Below, in pieces: positions 1 to 8,591 of a DNA stretch of 41,557 nucleotides (the stretch's first letter is position 1; each line of letters starts with the position of its first letter). The notes below the pieces were generated by a model. The model had not been told where the DNA came from, ran no database searches, and saw nothing but the letters and a program-made list of their open reading frames with translations. A program made the position numbers and the translations under genes. Source of the DNA: Desulfocarbo indianensis (lineage in GTDB: Bacteria; Desulfobacterota; Desulfarculia; Desulfarculales; Desulfarculaceae); NCBI GenBank assembly GCA_001184205.1, contig LBMP01000002.1:701988-743544 (forward strand), given 5' to 3'.

Positions 1-628
1 CCCGGGCCCCCCGCCGCAAGGCTTGGGCGATCCGCTTGAAATCGGCGGGCGGGCTGTCCGTGGCCGGATTGGCCCCCCAGACCACGATCAGCTCGGCGTT
101 GTCCAGGTCGCTGAACATGGTTATGTGCATGCCGCCCAGGGTCACGTGGGGGGCGATCATGGCGTAGGACACATAGCAAAGCGCGCCCACCCCCATGGTA
201 TTGGGCGAGCCGAAAGGAAACAGCAGCGAGGAGGCGGAGGAGACCGCCACCCCCTTGGGCTGGAACTGGTCGCACATGGCCAGCTCGAAACTGCCCCGGC
301 CGGTGTACACGCAGCAGGCCTCGGGGCCGCTTGCGGCCTTGATGGCCTTAAGGCGCTGGGCGATGAGCTCGAAGGCTTCTTCCCAGCTTATGGGCTCGAA
401 GTCGTAGGATCCCTTGGGCCCCTTGCGGCGCAGGGGAGTCCGCAGGCGGTGGGGGGAATAAACGATCTCCGGGGAGTGATCGCCCAGGCGGCAGGTGATG
501 CCCAGGGGCGAGCCGGGGTCCGGCTCCACCCTGGCCAGGCGGCCCTCGTCATCATAGGTGGCGATGATCCAGCAGCCGGCCGGGCAGATGCCGCACAAGG
601 CGCGGCGCTGATTGTCGGCTAGTTTCAT
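1..628 (-). CDS. Molybdopterin oxidoreductase, N-terminal part (runs off left edge)
   Basis: Translated on the minus strand from the ATG at 628-626, the frame stays open to the window edge (209 residues). It begins with a Cys-x2-Cys-x3-Cys-x26-Cys cluster motif (C12, C15, C19, C46), the [4Fe-4S] site that precedes the bis-MGD domain in the DMSO reductase/formate dehydrogenase superfamily. After it come the usual segments: a basic stretch with SPHRLRTPLRR, then ISWEEAFELIAQRL, then a GANPATDSPP-like cofactor-binding region near residue 190. The substrate cannot be told from this part. It is divergent from the bam operon across a 1.1 kb gap, so it may share a control region with it, but a role in aromatic degradation is only a guess. 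The Shine-Dalgarno sequence is weak, so the start is likely but not certain. Confidence 0.8.
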   Translation of the reverse strand, partial: MKLADNQRRALCGICPAGCWIIATYDDEGRLARVEPDPGSPLGITCRLGDHSPEIVYSPHRLRTPLRRKGPKGSYDFEPISWEEAFELIAQRLKAIKAASGPEACCVYTGRGSFELAMCDQFQPKGVAVSSASSLLFPFGSPNTMGVGALCYVSYAMIAPHVTLGGMHITMFSDLDNAELIVVWGANPATDSPPADFKRIAQALRRGAR

Positions 629-899
629 GGGGGTTCACTTCATCTGGGGGTGACGCGTTCCGGTGATGATTAAACTACGCGACAAGGGTTCTCATCCGGC
701 AATCGTGGCGCTGGCTGGCTTGTCGGCCGCTTTATGCTGCATGTTGTGCGGCGTCTCCCTGGCCCTTCAGATCAAATGGCATAATAGACTGGTATTTTAA
801 AGTTATTAGCCTGGCGGCCAAGGCGAAGGGCGGTTAGGGTGTTTTTTTATAGAGTAACCCTGTCATCCACATGGGTCAAATATAAATCACGGCCGGAGG

Positions 900-1227
900 G
901 CTTGCAAGTGGGCCCGGAAGGGGCGGGCTCGGGCGAACTTGGCTGCCCCGCCCGGGCAAACGGGCCTGTAATCGGCAATAACTCAGATGGATTCTTTGCA
1001 ATTCGCTGGAGCAGCTCCGCGGGAAGGGGCCGGGTTGCCAATCTGAAACCGGCCCATGGGGCCGGGGTGTTGGGGCTTGCACTTCACGCTTGCTTCATGC
1101 CTTGGCATGCCCCCCCCAGAAAATCCATGGCCGGGCTTGCAATAACAAGTGCGCATGTGCGCCTGATCCCTGACCTATTCCGGCGGCGGCCCCGGCTGGC
1201 GGGCAGTTTGCGCGCCGCCGCTTGCAA
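900..1227. repeat. Cluster of GCTTGCA(A) repeats upstream of bam operon
   Basis: GCTTGCAA occurs exactly at 900-907, 1135-1142 and 1220-1227, with shorter matches GCTTGCA at 1075-1081 and GCTTGC at 1088-1093. The copy at 900 sits in the 8-bp palindrome CTTGCAAG (901-908). All copies lie in the non-coding region before bamB. They could be binding sites for a regulator of the operon; no regulator can be named from the sequence. Confidence 0.35.
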
Positions 1228-1287
1228 TGCCAGCCCCGCTGGGGGGATGCGAAAAATTGCTGGCTGTTCAATTACTTCAAGGCAGGG

Positions 1288-1316
1288 TTAGTTTTTTCTT
1301 GACACGCAGCTATAAT
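1288..1316 (+). promoter_or_regulatory. Possible sigma-70 type promoter for bam operon
   Basis: A perfect -10 hexamer TATAAT lies at 1311-1316 in the most AT-rich part of the intergenic region. The hexamer 17 bp upstream (TTAGTT, 1288-1293) is a poor -35, and a good TTGACA at 1299-1304 is much too close. An alternative is a sigma-54-like site at 1197-1212 (TGGCGG-N5-TTGCG), which has the right spacing but mismatches. Transcription from here would give a leader of about 400 nt. Treat as a candidate only. Confidence 0.25.
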
Positions 1317-1664
1317 ATAGCCAGATTGTAACCATGAATTTTTGGTTCTCCAAGCGCAGTGGACACCTGCTTGGCTCTGGGCGGGGACGGATGGGAGGTG
1401 TTTCAAGGTTACTGGAGGTTGACAAGGCGAAACAGCTTGAGCCTGGCCGGCGCATGATGGCGCGCCCCGAGCAGGAGGCCGCTGTCCGCGTTTTTATAGC
1501 GGAGCCAACATCGCCTCTCCTTGGGGGGAGAGCGGCCCTGCCGAAACAGGCCAAGCCCTTTTTGTCCGGCGGAGAAAATCAGCCCAGGTCGCGGCCAGAT
1601 GCCAAGACCGGACCGGAGCGACGCTTGGCCAGGGCCTGTGAGAACCGGCGCGTATTGCATGAAG

Positions 1665-1712
1665 CATGAAACCCATGATTGCGAAACAAAAGACGCTTCC
1701 CAAGGGTTCATG
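1665..1712 (+). repeat. Inverted repeat in the bamB leader
   Basis: CATGAAaCCC at 1665-1674 pairs with GGGTTCATG at 1704-1712 with one bulged base and a 29-nt loop. It ends just upstream of the bamB ribosome site (AAGGGG, about 1720-1725). A leader stem here could affect translation or mRNA stability of bamB. Confidence 0.35.
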
Positions 1713-1732
1713 TAAGTTAAAAGGGGAATAAA

Positions 1733-3715
1733 ATGAGGTACGCAGAGGTAGGATATAATTTAGAAATTGATTTGGCCACGGGCAACATCGAACGGGTGGA
1801 AACCGACCCGAAAATGATGGAGCTTCACCTTGGCGGATTGGGCACCAGCGTCAAGATACACTGGGACCGGGTGCCGCCCGAGACCAAGCCCTTTGATCCG
1901 GAGAACCTGCTCATATTCAGTTCCGGCCTTTTCAACGGCACGCCGGCCTTCAGCGCCAACCGCACCGTCATAACCTTCATTTCTCCCCAATCCGGACTGC
2001 TGGCCTATCCCATGATGGGCGGATTCTGGTCCTCGGAATTGAAGTATGCCGGCTACGACAAGGTGATCCTGCGCAACAAGTCGCCCAAGCTGGTTTATAT
2101 CTGGATTCATAACGACAAGGTGGAAATCCGCGACGCCACCCACCTGAAGGGCAAGGGCGCCCTGGAGACCCAGGACCTTATCCGCGAGGAGCTGAAGCAG
2201 CCCAACGCCCAGGTGGCCGCCATCGGCCTGGCCGGTGAAAACCGGATGTTCTGCGCTTCCATCGAGCAGTCCCGCTCCAGCGCCAGCCGTCTCGGCGGCG
2301 GCGCGGTAATGGGCGATAAGAACGTTAAAGCCATCGCGGTGCGGGGAACCAAGGGCGTCAACCTGGCCGACGGGGTTGAGTTCATGAAGCTCATGGAGGA
2401 GGTTACCGAGTACATCAACTACCGGAACACTAACCCCATCCCCGACGTGATGACCATCCTGTCCGGCATCGGCTCCCCCCAGGAAATGGTGCACACCGAC
2501 GAGAAGTGGCACACGGAGAACTTCGCCTGGGGCAACGCCCGCAACCGGCGCAAAAACTTCTGGACCGATGAGATCGAGGAATCCTGGGCCAAAGCCCAAG
2601 TGGAGGCGATCAAGCGCTTCATCAGCTGCTACAACTGTCCGCAGCACTGCGGCGCCCTGATCGACGCCCCCAATGTTCCAAGATACATGATGAAATGCTT
2701 CTCCAAGCTCACCTATTCCATGGCCGCCTACGTGGATAACCTGGATTTCGGCTTCAAGATCGCGCAGCAGGCTTCGGAGTACGGCGTGGACGGCTTCTCC
2801 ACTCCGCAGATTCTGGCCTTTGGCGTGGAGCTTTACGAGAACGGCATTCTGACTGACAAGGATTTCGAAGGCTGTCCCAAGGATAACGAAGGCAGGTTCT
2901 TCTGGCTGCTGGACAGGGTTGTCCGGCGTGAAGGCATCGGAGACGTCCTGGCCGACGGCACCTACTGGGCGGCCAAGAGGATCGGCAACGGCGCCGAGGA
3001 ATTCGCCCACAACAACATCAAGAAGCACGAGCAGCTGCCCATCAAGCTGGGCATGCTGGACCCCCTCTACTTCTTGATGTACTCCACCAACGAAAAGATA
3101 AGCATCACCCAGATCGAAGGTAACTGGCCCCAGGCTGCTTTCCCCACCAAGGAGCAGCGGGAACGGTTCGTGGAAGACTGGCCCCAACTCCCCGATGAAA
3201 CGTGGAAGGAATGGCTCTTGGAATGGGAGCTGAGGGGCGAAAAGGCCATACCGTATTTCCCGACGCCGGATATCGCCGCCCAGATCGTGGATTGGATGGA
3301 GATGCTGCACAACATAGACGACGCCCTCTGCATCTGCGCGGGCATGGGCTCGTTCTGCCTGAAGCCTCCTTATCACATCCACAATTATCCCAAGCTGATA
3401 TCCGCGGCCACCGGTTTGGACCTGGACGAGGAGGGGCTCAAGAAGATAGTCAACCGGAGCCGCAACCTGCACCGGGCCTACAACAACAGGCTGGGAATGA
3501 GCCGGGCCGACGAAAAGCCGCCCGAGGACCACTGGAAGAAGAGATTCCCCGAGATCGAGGAAGAACTCTTGACCACCTACTACGAGTTCAAGGGATGGAA
3601 TTATGACGGCATTCCCACCAGAGAGAGACTGCACGAACTAGACTTGGATTACGTCGCCGATGACCTTGAAAAGAGAGGAATATTAAAAGATGGCCAAGGT
3701 CAAGAAGAAAATTAA
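1733..3715 (+). CDS. bamB: Class II benzoyl-CoA reductase catalytic subunit BamB (tungsten, AOR family)
   Basis: 660 residues of the aldehyde:ferredoxin oxidoreductase family. In class II benzoyl-CoA reductase this subunit carries the tungsten bis-pyranopterin cofactor and reduces benzoyl-CoA to a cyclic diene without ATP hydrolysis. The N-terminal AOR domain has the expected glycine-rich segments (LGGLGTSVK near 33, RLGGGAVMGDKN near 186). A [4Fe-4S] motif Cys-x2-Cys-x3-Cys lies at C299, C302 and C306, and further cysteines lie at C533, C535 and C542 in the C-terminal domain. The start follows AAGGGG spaced 7 nt from the ATG. It is the first gene of bamBCDEFGHI, and its 3' end overlaps bamC by 26 bp. 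A paralogue acting on another aryl-CoA (for example naphthoyl-CoA or a hydroxylated benzoyl-CoA) cannot be excluded from sequence alone. Confidence 0.88.
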   Translation: MRYAEVGYNLEIDLATGNIERVETDPKMMELHLGGLGTSVKIHWDRVPPETKPFDPENLLIFSSGLFNGTPAFSANRTVITFISPQSGLLAYPMMGGFWSSELKYAGYDKVILRNKSPKLVYIWIHNDKVEIRDATHLKGKGALETQDLIREELKQPNAQVAAIGLAGENRMFCASIEQSRSSASRLGGGAVMGDKNVKAIAVRGTKGVNLADGVEFMKLMEEVTEYINYRNTNPIPDVMTILSGIGSPQEMVHTDEKWHTENFAWGNARNRRKNFWTDEIEESWAKAQVEAIKRFISCYNCPQHCGALIDAPNVPRYMMKCFSKLTYSMAAYVDNLDFGFKIAQQASEYGVDGFSTPQILAFGVELYENGILTDKDFEGCPKDNEGRFFWLLDRVVRREGIGDVLADGTYWAAKRIGNGAEEFAHNNIKKHEQLPIKLGMLDPLYFLMYSTNEKISITQIEGNWPQAAFPTKEQRERFVEDWPQLPDETWKEWLLEWELRGEKAIPYFPTPDIAAQIVDWMEMLHNIDDALCICAGMGSFCLKPPYHIHNYPKLISAATGLDLDEEGLKKIVNRSRNLHRAYNNRLGMSRADEKPPEDHWKKRFPEIEEELLTTYYEFKGWNYDGIPTRERLHELDLDYVADDLEKRGILKDGQGQEEN

Positions 3716-4226
3716 GACTATCAAGATCGATGCTGACCGGTGCAACGGCTGTCGCGGTTGTGAGATAGCTTGCTCTCTCTTCCACGCCGAGCCCAAGTAC
3801 AGCAGCATTAATCCGGCAAAGTCTCGCATCCAGGTGGTCAGCCACCGGCTCAAGGACATCTGGCTTCCGGTTTTCGCCGGCGAATACACCCCCGCCGAAT
3901 GCATGGGCAGGGACGTCTATACCATCGACGGCAAGGAATACGACGAGTGCGGGTTCTGCCGGGCGGCCTGTCCCTCCAGGGACCTGTTCAAGGACCCCGA
4001 CACCGGCCTTCCCCTCAAGTGCGATATGTGCGAGGGCGAGGAAGAGCCCTGGTGCGTCAAGTGGTGCCTCAACGACGTGCTGGTAGTGGAAGAGCGCGAG
4101 GAAGAAGTGGAAGAGGAAGAGGCGCTGGACGACATGGAGATCGGGCTGGAAGCCTTGACCAATAAATTCGGCATGAGCAAGGTGATGGAGACTCTCGCCC
4201 GCATGTCCATGGCCAAAAAGGGCTAG
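3690..4226 (+). CDS. bamC: Benzoyl-CoA reductase Fe-S subunit BamC
   Basis: 178-residue ferredoxin-type protein that passes electrons between the BamDEFGHI module and the tungsten enzyme BamB. Cysteine sets are visible at C18/C21/C24/C28, C87/C90/C94 and C111/C114/C122/C126, enough for three [4Fe-4S] clusters in the arrangement of electron-transfer subunits that pair with AOR or molybdoenzymes. The C-terminal part (about 130-150) is very acidic (EEREEEVEEEEALDD). The start lies inside bamB, with AGAGG upstream of the ATG, so translation is probably coupled to bamB. Confidence 0.85.
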   Translation: MAKVKKKIKTIKIDADRCNGCRGCEIACSLFHAEPKYSSINPAKSRIQVVSHRLKDIWLPVFAGEYTPAECMGRDVYTIDGKEYDECGFCRAACPSRDLFKDPDTGLPLKCDMCEGEEEPWCVKWCLNDVLVVEEREEEVEEEEALDDMEIGLEALTNKFGMSKVMETLARMSMAKKG

Positions 4227-4261
4227 AACGCCAAGGCTAAAGAATAGGACTGGGAAAGACC

Positions 4262-5413
4262 GTGGAAAATTTAGCCGACTATAAAGAGATCATAGATGTC
4301 ATAAAGGCCAGCGGCGGCGACGCCTTCAAACGATGCTTCCAATGCGGATTGTGCGACACTGTCTGCCCCTGGAACAGGGTGCGCGACTTCAGCATGCGCA
4401 AGCTGGTCCGCCAGGCCACCTTCGGCATGACTGAAATCGAGAGCGAGGACATCTGGCGCTGCACCACCTGCGGCCGCTGTCCCCAGCGCTGCCCCAGGGA
4501 CGTCAAGCAGATCGACTCCGGGGTGGCTTTAAGGCGCATCGCCACGGAATACGGCGTGTTCCCGACTTCGGTCAAACCCATCCGCACCATAAGCGCGAGC
4601 CTCATCGGCGAGGGAAACCCGCTGAACGAGGAGCGCAAGAACCGCTCCAAATGGACCGAGGGCCTTTCGGTGAACACCTTTGCCGAGGGCATGGAGATAC
4701 TCTATTTCCCCGGCTGTTACCCCAGCTACGACCCCCGCCTGAAAAAGGTGGCCAGGGCCACCGCCGAAATCCTCACCAAGGCCGGGGTCGATTTCGGCAT
4801 ATTGGGCTCCAAGGAAAACTGCTGCGGCGAGAGCATCCGCAAGACCGGCGACGAAGAGCTCTTCAAGCGCCTGGCCAGGGAAAACATAAAGACCTTCATC
4901 GACAACGGGGTCAAGAAAATCCTGGTCTCCTCACCCCATTGCTACCACACCTTCAAGAACGAGTATCCCGAGTTCATGGTGGACTTCGAGGTGGTTCACA
5001 TCGCCCAGTATTTGTTCGAGCTGATCAATGAGGGCAGGCTGGAGATAAAAAAGGAATTCGCCAAGAAAGTCACCTATCACGACCCCTGCTACCTGGGCCG
5101 CCACAACGGCGTCTATGACGAGCCCCGCGGGGTTTTGGACCGGGTGCCCGGCTTGAAGCTGAGCGAAATGCCGGATTCCCGAGTGGACAGCCTCTGCTGC
5201 GGCGGCGGCGGCGGCCGCATCTGGATGGAGACCCCCAAGGGCGAAAGATTCTGCGATATCAGAGTGGAACAGGCCGTGGGCGTGGAGGCCCAGGTGCTGG
5301 TCACCGCCTGCCCCTATTGCATAACCAACTTCGAGGACAGCAGGCTGAATCTGGATCTGGAAAACACCATAGAGGTCAAGGACATCACGGAAATCATCCA
5401 GGAAGTCATCTAG
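4262..5413 (+). CDS. bamD: BamD, HdrD-like Fe-S/CCG-domain protein
   Basis: 383 residues resembling heterodisulfide reductase subunit D (fused HdrC and HdrB). The N-terminal HdrC-like part has two classical [4Fe-4S] motifs: C25/C28/C31/C35 and C67/C70/C73/C77. The C-terminal part has two CCG domains. The first has C152, C187-C188-Gly and a single cysteine C227 where two are usual. The second is complete (C276, C312-C313-Gly, C350-x2-C353). CCG domains ligate non-cubane Fe-S clusters in HdrB. In Bam this subunit probably links the HdrA-like BamE to the BamBC enzyme. The start is a GTG 35 bp after bamC; no upstream ATG fits. Confidence 0.85.
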   Translation: MENLADYKEIIDVIKASGGDAFKRCFQCGLCDTVCPWNRVRDFSMRKLVRQATFGMTEIESEDIWRCTTCGRCPQRCPRDVKQIDSGVALRRIATEYGVFPTSVKPIRTISASLIGEGNPLNEERKNRSKWTEGLSVNTFAEGMEILYFPGCYPSYDPRLKKVARATAEILTKAGVDFGILGSKENCCGESIRKTGDEELFKRLARENIKTFIDNGVKKILVSSPHCYHTFKNEYPEFMVDFEVVHIAQYLFELINEGRLEIKKEFAKKVTYHDPCYLGRHNGVYDEPRGVLDRVPGLKLSEMPDSRVDSLCCGGGGGRIWMETPKGERFCDIRVEQAVGVEAQVLVTACPYCITNFEDSRLNLDLENTIEVKDITEIIQEVI

Positions 5414-5445
5414 GGACCCTGGAAACCTGAAGAGGATATGGAGCC

Positions 5446-8400
5446 GTGGAAAATAAGCTTTTCGCAGGACAGGAAGTAATGCTTCCCGCAGCCGGCAATT
5501 TTGGCGATGTCATGGTCGTCGGTGGAGGAATCAGCGGCATTCAAGCGTCTCTTGACCTTGCCACTGCGGGTTTCAAGGTTTACCTGATCGAGAAAGGGCC
5601 GAGCATCGGCGGGCACATGGCCCAGCTCGATAAAACGTTTCCCACAAACGATTGCTCTATGTGAATTCTCTCGCCCAAACTGGTCGAGGTCGGCCGGCAT
5701 CCGAACATAGAGATTCTGACTTACACCGAAGTCAAGAGCGTCGAGGGCAAACAGGGAGACTTTAAGATTACTTTGACTAAACGGCCAAGGTACATCATCG
5801 AGGACAAGTGTACGGGTTGCACGACCTGCGTGGAGCACTGTCCCGTGGAGTATCCCGATCAATTCAACCAAGAGATCAACAGCAACAAAGCGGTCCACAT
5901 CTTCTTTTCGCAGGCGATTCCCCTGGTGGCCTACATCGATGAGAGCTGCCTCTACCTGAAAGAAAAGAAGTGCCTCATCTGCGAAAGCGTCTGCCAGGCC
6001 GGCGCCATCGATCTCCATCAGGAGCCTGAAAAGATCGAGCTCAACGTGGGCGCCATAATCCTTTCCCTGGGCCTGGAGCCCTTCGATCCCAAGGTGAAGG
6101 ACGAATACGGCTACGGCAGGCTGCAAAACGTGGTCACCAGCATGGACTACGAGCGCCTGCTCAGCTCCACCGGGCCCTACGCCGGCCAGGTGCTGCGCGC
6201 CTCCGATAAAAAGCACCCTCAGAAAATCGCCTGGATTCAGTGCATCGGCTCCCGGCGGGTGACGCCGGGCGACAACAGCTATTGCTCGGCCGTGTGCTGC
6301 ACCTACACCCAGAAGCAGGTCATCCTGACCAAGGACCATGAAGCCGAGGCGGAGTGCACCGTATTCCACAACGACATCCGCTCCTACGGCAAGGACTTCG
6401 AGCGCTACTTCCAGCGGGCCGACAATCTCAGCGGCACCCGCTTCATCAGAAGCTACGCTTCCATCGTGGGCGAGGACCCGGAGACCAAGAACGTCATCGT
6501 CAAATACGCCACCGCCGACCAAGGGGTCAAGGTGGAAGAGTTCGACATGGTGGTCCTGAGCGTCGGCCTGACCCCGCCCAAGAACGTGGATAAGCTGGCC
6601 GAGACCTTCGGCATCGAACTCAACTCGCACAATTTCTGCAAAAACAACCTCATCAATCCCATCGAGACCACCCGGCCCGGCGTTTTCGTGAGCGGCACCT
6701 TCGTGGGCCCCACGGATATTCCGGAATCGGTCTTCAGCGCCAGCGGCGCGGGGGCCCAGTGCGGCCAATTGCTGGACCGCCGGCGGGGCAAGCTGACCAA
6801 GGAGCGGATTTATCCGCCCGAAAAAGACGTCGCCAACGAGGAGCCCAGGATCGGCGTGTTCGTGTGCCACTGCGGCGCCAACATCGGCAGCGTGGTGAAC
6901 GTGCCTTCGGTGGTGGAATACGCCCTGACCCTGCCCAACGTGGTCTACGCCCAGGAACAGCTCTTTTCCTGCGCCACCAACTCGGCCATGCAAATAACCG
7001 ACATGACCAAGGAAAAGGGCCTCAACCGCGTCATCATCGCGGCCTGCTCGCCCAGGACCCTCGAGCCGCTGTTCCGGGACACCCTGCAGGAAGCGGGCAT
7101 CAATAAATATTACTGCGAAATGGCCAACATCCGGGAGCACAACTCCTGGGTCCACTCCAAGGAAAAGGAAGACGCCACCGAAAAGGCCAAGGACATCGTC
7201 CGGATGTCGGTGGCGCGCGCCTATCACCTGGAGCCATTGCAGGAATTCGACCTGCCGGTGAACAAGACGGCCCTGGTGGTGGGCGGCGGCATAGCCGGCA
7301 TGACCTGCGCCCTTTCCATCGCCAACCAGGGGCACACGGTGTGCCTGGTGGAAAAGGAAAAGGAGCTGGGAGGGGCGGCCCGCAGGATCCACTACACCCT
7401 GGAAGGCCTGGACGTGCAGGCCTATCTGCGCGATTTGATCCGCACGGTGTATCAGCACCAATCAATACACGTGTATCACGACGCCAGCATCCTGGACGCC
7501 TCGGGTTACGTGGGCAATTTCATAACCAAGGTGAAATCCGACAAGGGGATCAGCGACATCAAGCACGGGGCTGTGGTGCTGGCCACCGGAGCCGAGGAAT
7601 ACAAGCCCACCGAATATCTTTATGGCGAAGACGACAAGGTGATCACCCAGGTGGAGTTGGAAGAGAAGATAGTAAACGACGACGAAAAGCTCCTCGCCTC
7701 GGAAAACCTGGTGATGATTCAGTGCGTGGGCTGCAGAAACGAGGACCGCAACTACTGCGCCCGCATCTGCTGCGGCCACGCCATAAAGAACGCGCTGAAG
7801 CTCAAAGAGAAAAAGCCGGAGATGGACATCTACGTGCTTTTCCGGGATATGCGCACCTACGGCTATGCCGAGGATTATTACCGGGAGGCCTCCAACAAGG
7901 ACGTGAAGTTCATCCGCTGGGAACCGGAAACCAGGCCCAAGGTCCAGGCGGTGGAAGAGGGCGGCAAGCCCGTGATCCGGGTGGCGGTAACCGACCCCGT
8001 GTTGGGCCAGGAGATCGCCATCGACGCCGACAGCCTGGTGCTGTCCGCGGCGGTCATCCCCTCGGCCACCACCAAGGAAGTGGCCAACCTGTTCAAGGTG
8101 ACCTTGAACCCGGACGAGTTCTTCAAGGAGGCCCACGCCAAACTGAAGCCCGTGGAATTCGCCACCGACGGCGTATACCTGTGCGGCCTGGCCCAGTATC
8201 CCAAGCGGATAACCGAATCCATCAGCCAGGCCTACGGCGCCGCCGGCCGGGTCCTGACCCTGCTTTCGCACGACACGGTGGTGGCCTCCGGCGCCATCTG
8301 CGAGGTGATGGAGGACGCCTGCGTTTCCTGCGGCGCCTGCATCACGGCGTGCACCTATGGGGCCATCGAGTTTGTCGACACCGCCAAGGGCCGCAAGGCC

Positions 8401-8532
8401 TGGGTCAATCCCGTGCTCTGCAAGGGCGACGGCGTCTGCAACACCAAATGCCCCACCGGGGCCATTACCCTGAAGCACTTTACCGACGACGAACTGTTGA
8501 GCCAGATAGATGCGGCGATGCCAGGCTTGTGA
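5446..8532 (+). CDS. bamE: BamE, HdrA-like flavoprotein, selenocysteine-containing (UGA at 5662-5664)
   Basis: Read through an in-frame TGA at codon 73, this is a 1028-residue HdrA-like protein, the flavin subunit proposed to bifurcate electrons. Seen in order: FAD Rossmann motif VGGGISG (25-31); the motif NDCSM-Sec-ILSP (68-77), where most HdrA proteins have Cys in the Sec position; [4Fe-4S] ligands C122/C125/C128/C132; a further cluster motif around C176/C179/C183; the HdrA motif VCHCG (about 472-476) opening a second HdrA-like half; a second Rossmann motif VGGGIAG (about 612-618); and a C-terminal 2x[4Fe-4S] ferredoxin (last 60 residues). Homology continues without a gap across the TGA, so a nonsense mutation or two genes is unlikely. 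The start is a GTG with AGAGGA 9 nt upstream. It lies 32 bp after bamD. Confidence 0.88.
5662..5693 (+). promoter_or_regulatory. Selenocysteine UGA and candidate SECIS hairpin in bamE
   Basis: The in-frame TGA is at 5662-5664. Eighteen nucleotides later the apical loop GGTCGA (5682-5687) sits on a stem ACT/GGT (5679-5681/5688-5690), with an internal loop and an outer CC/GG pair (5675-5676/5692-5693). A GGUC-type apical loop at this distance resembles bacterial SECIS elements bound by SelB. The stem is short and was folded by eye, so the structure is tentative. The Sec assignment itself rests on the conserved cysteine position. Confidence 0.65.
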
Positions 8533-8591
8533 AACCTGCGAAGCCGACTATTGAGTAAATCGTTATTTACTCGCAAGGGAGGTGATTACGC

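Larger units (their letters stand above)
629..1732. other. Long non-coding intergenic region between divergent oxidoreductase gene and bam operon
   Basis: No convincing gene is present: the open frames here are short, have no recognisable domains and lack good ribosome sites. The stretch holds repeated GCTTGCAA elements, a perfect hairpin CATGCC-TT-GGCATG at 1096-1109, a palindrome GCGCATGTGCGC at 1151-1162, a hairpin CTCTCC/GGAGAG around 1515-1530, and AT-rich promoter-like sequence near 1290-1320. It most likely carries both divergent promoters and the operators and leader of the bam operon. Confidence 0.6.

Noticed and set aside
23-622. Open frame of 199 codons on the plus strand
   Set aside because: It is antisense to the molybdopterin oxidoreductase gene, whose Fe-S motif and conserved segments are clear on the minus strand.
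1334-1715. Overlapping short open frames upstream of bamB (up to 111 codons)
   Set aside because: They overlap on both strands, have no domain features and lack good ribosome sites; typical of GC-rich non-coding DNA.
5446-5664. Separate 72-residue protein ending at the TGA before the rest of BamE
   Set aside because: Homology to HdrA runs through the TGA in the same frame and the stop falls on a conserved Cys position; read-through as Sec explains it better.
5664-5664. Nonsense mutation making bamE a pseudogene
   Set aside because: The rest of the operon is intact, the codon is UGA at a Cys site, and a second case of the same kind lies in bamF.
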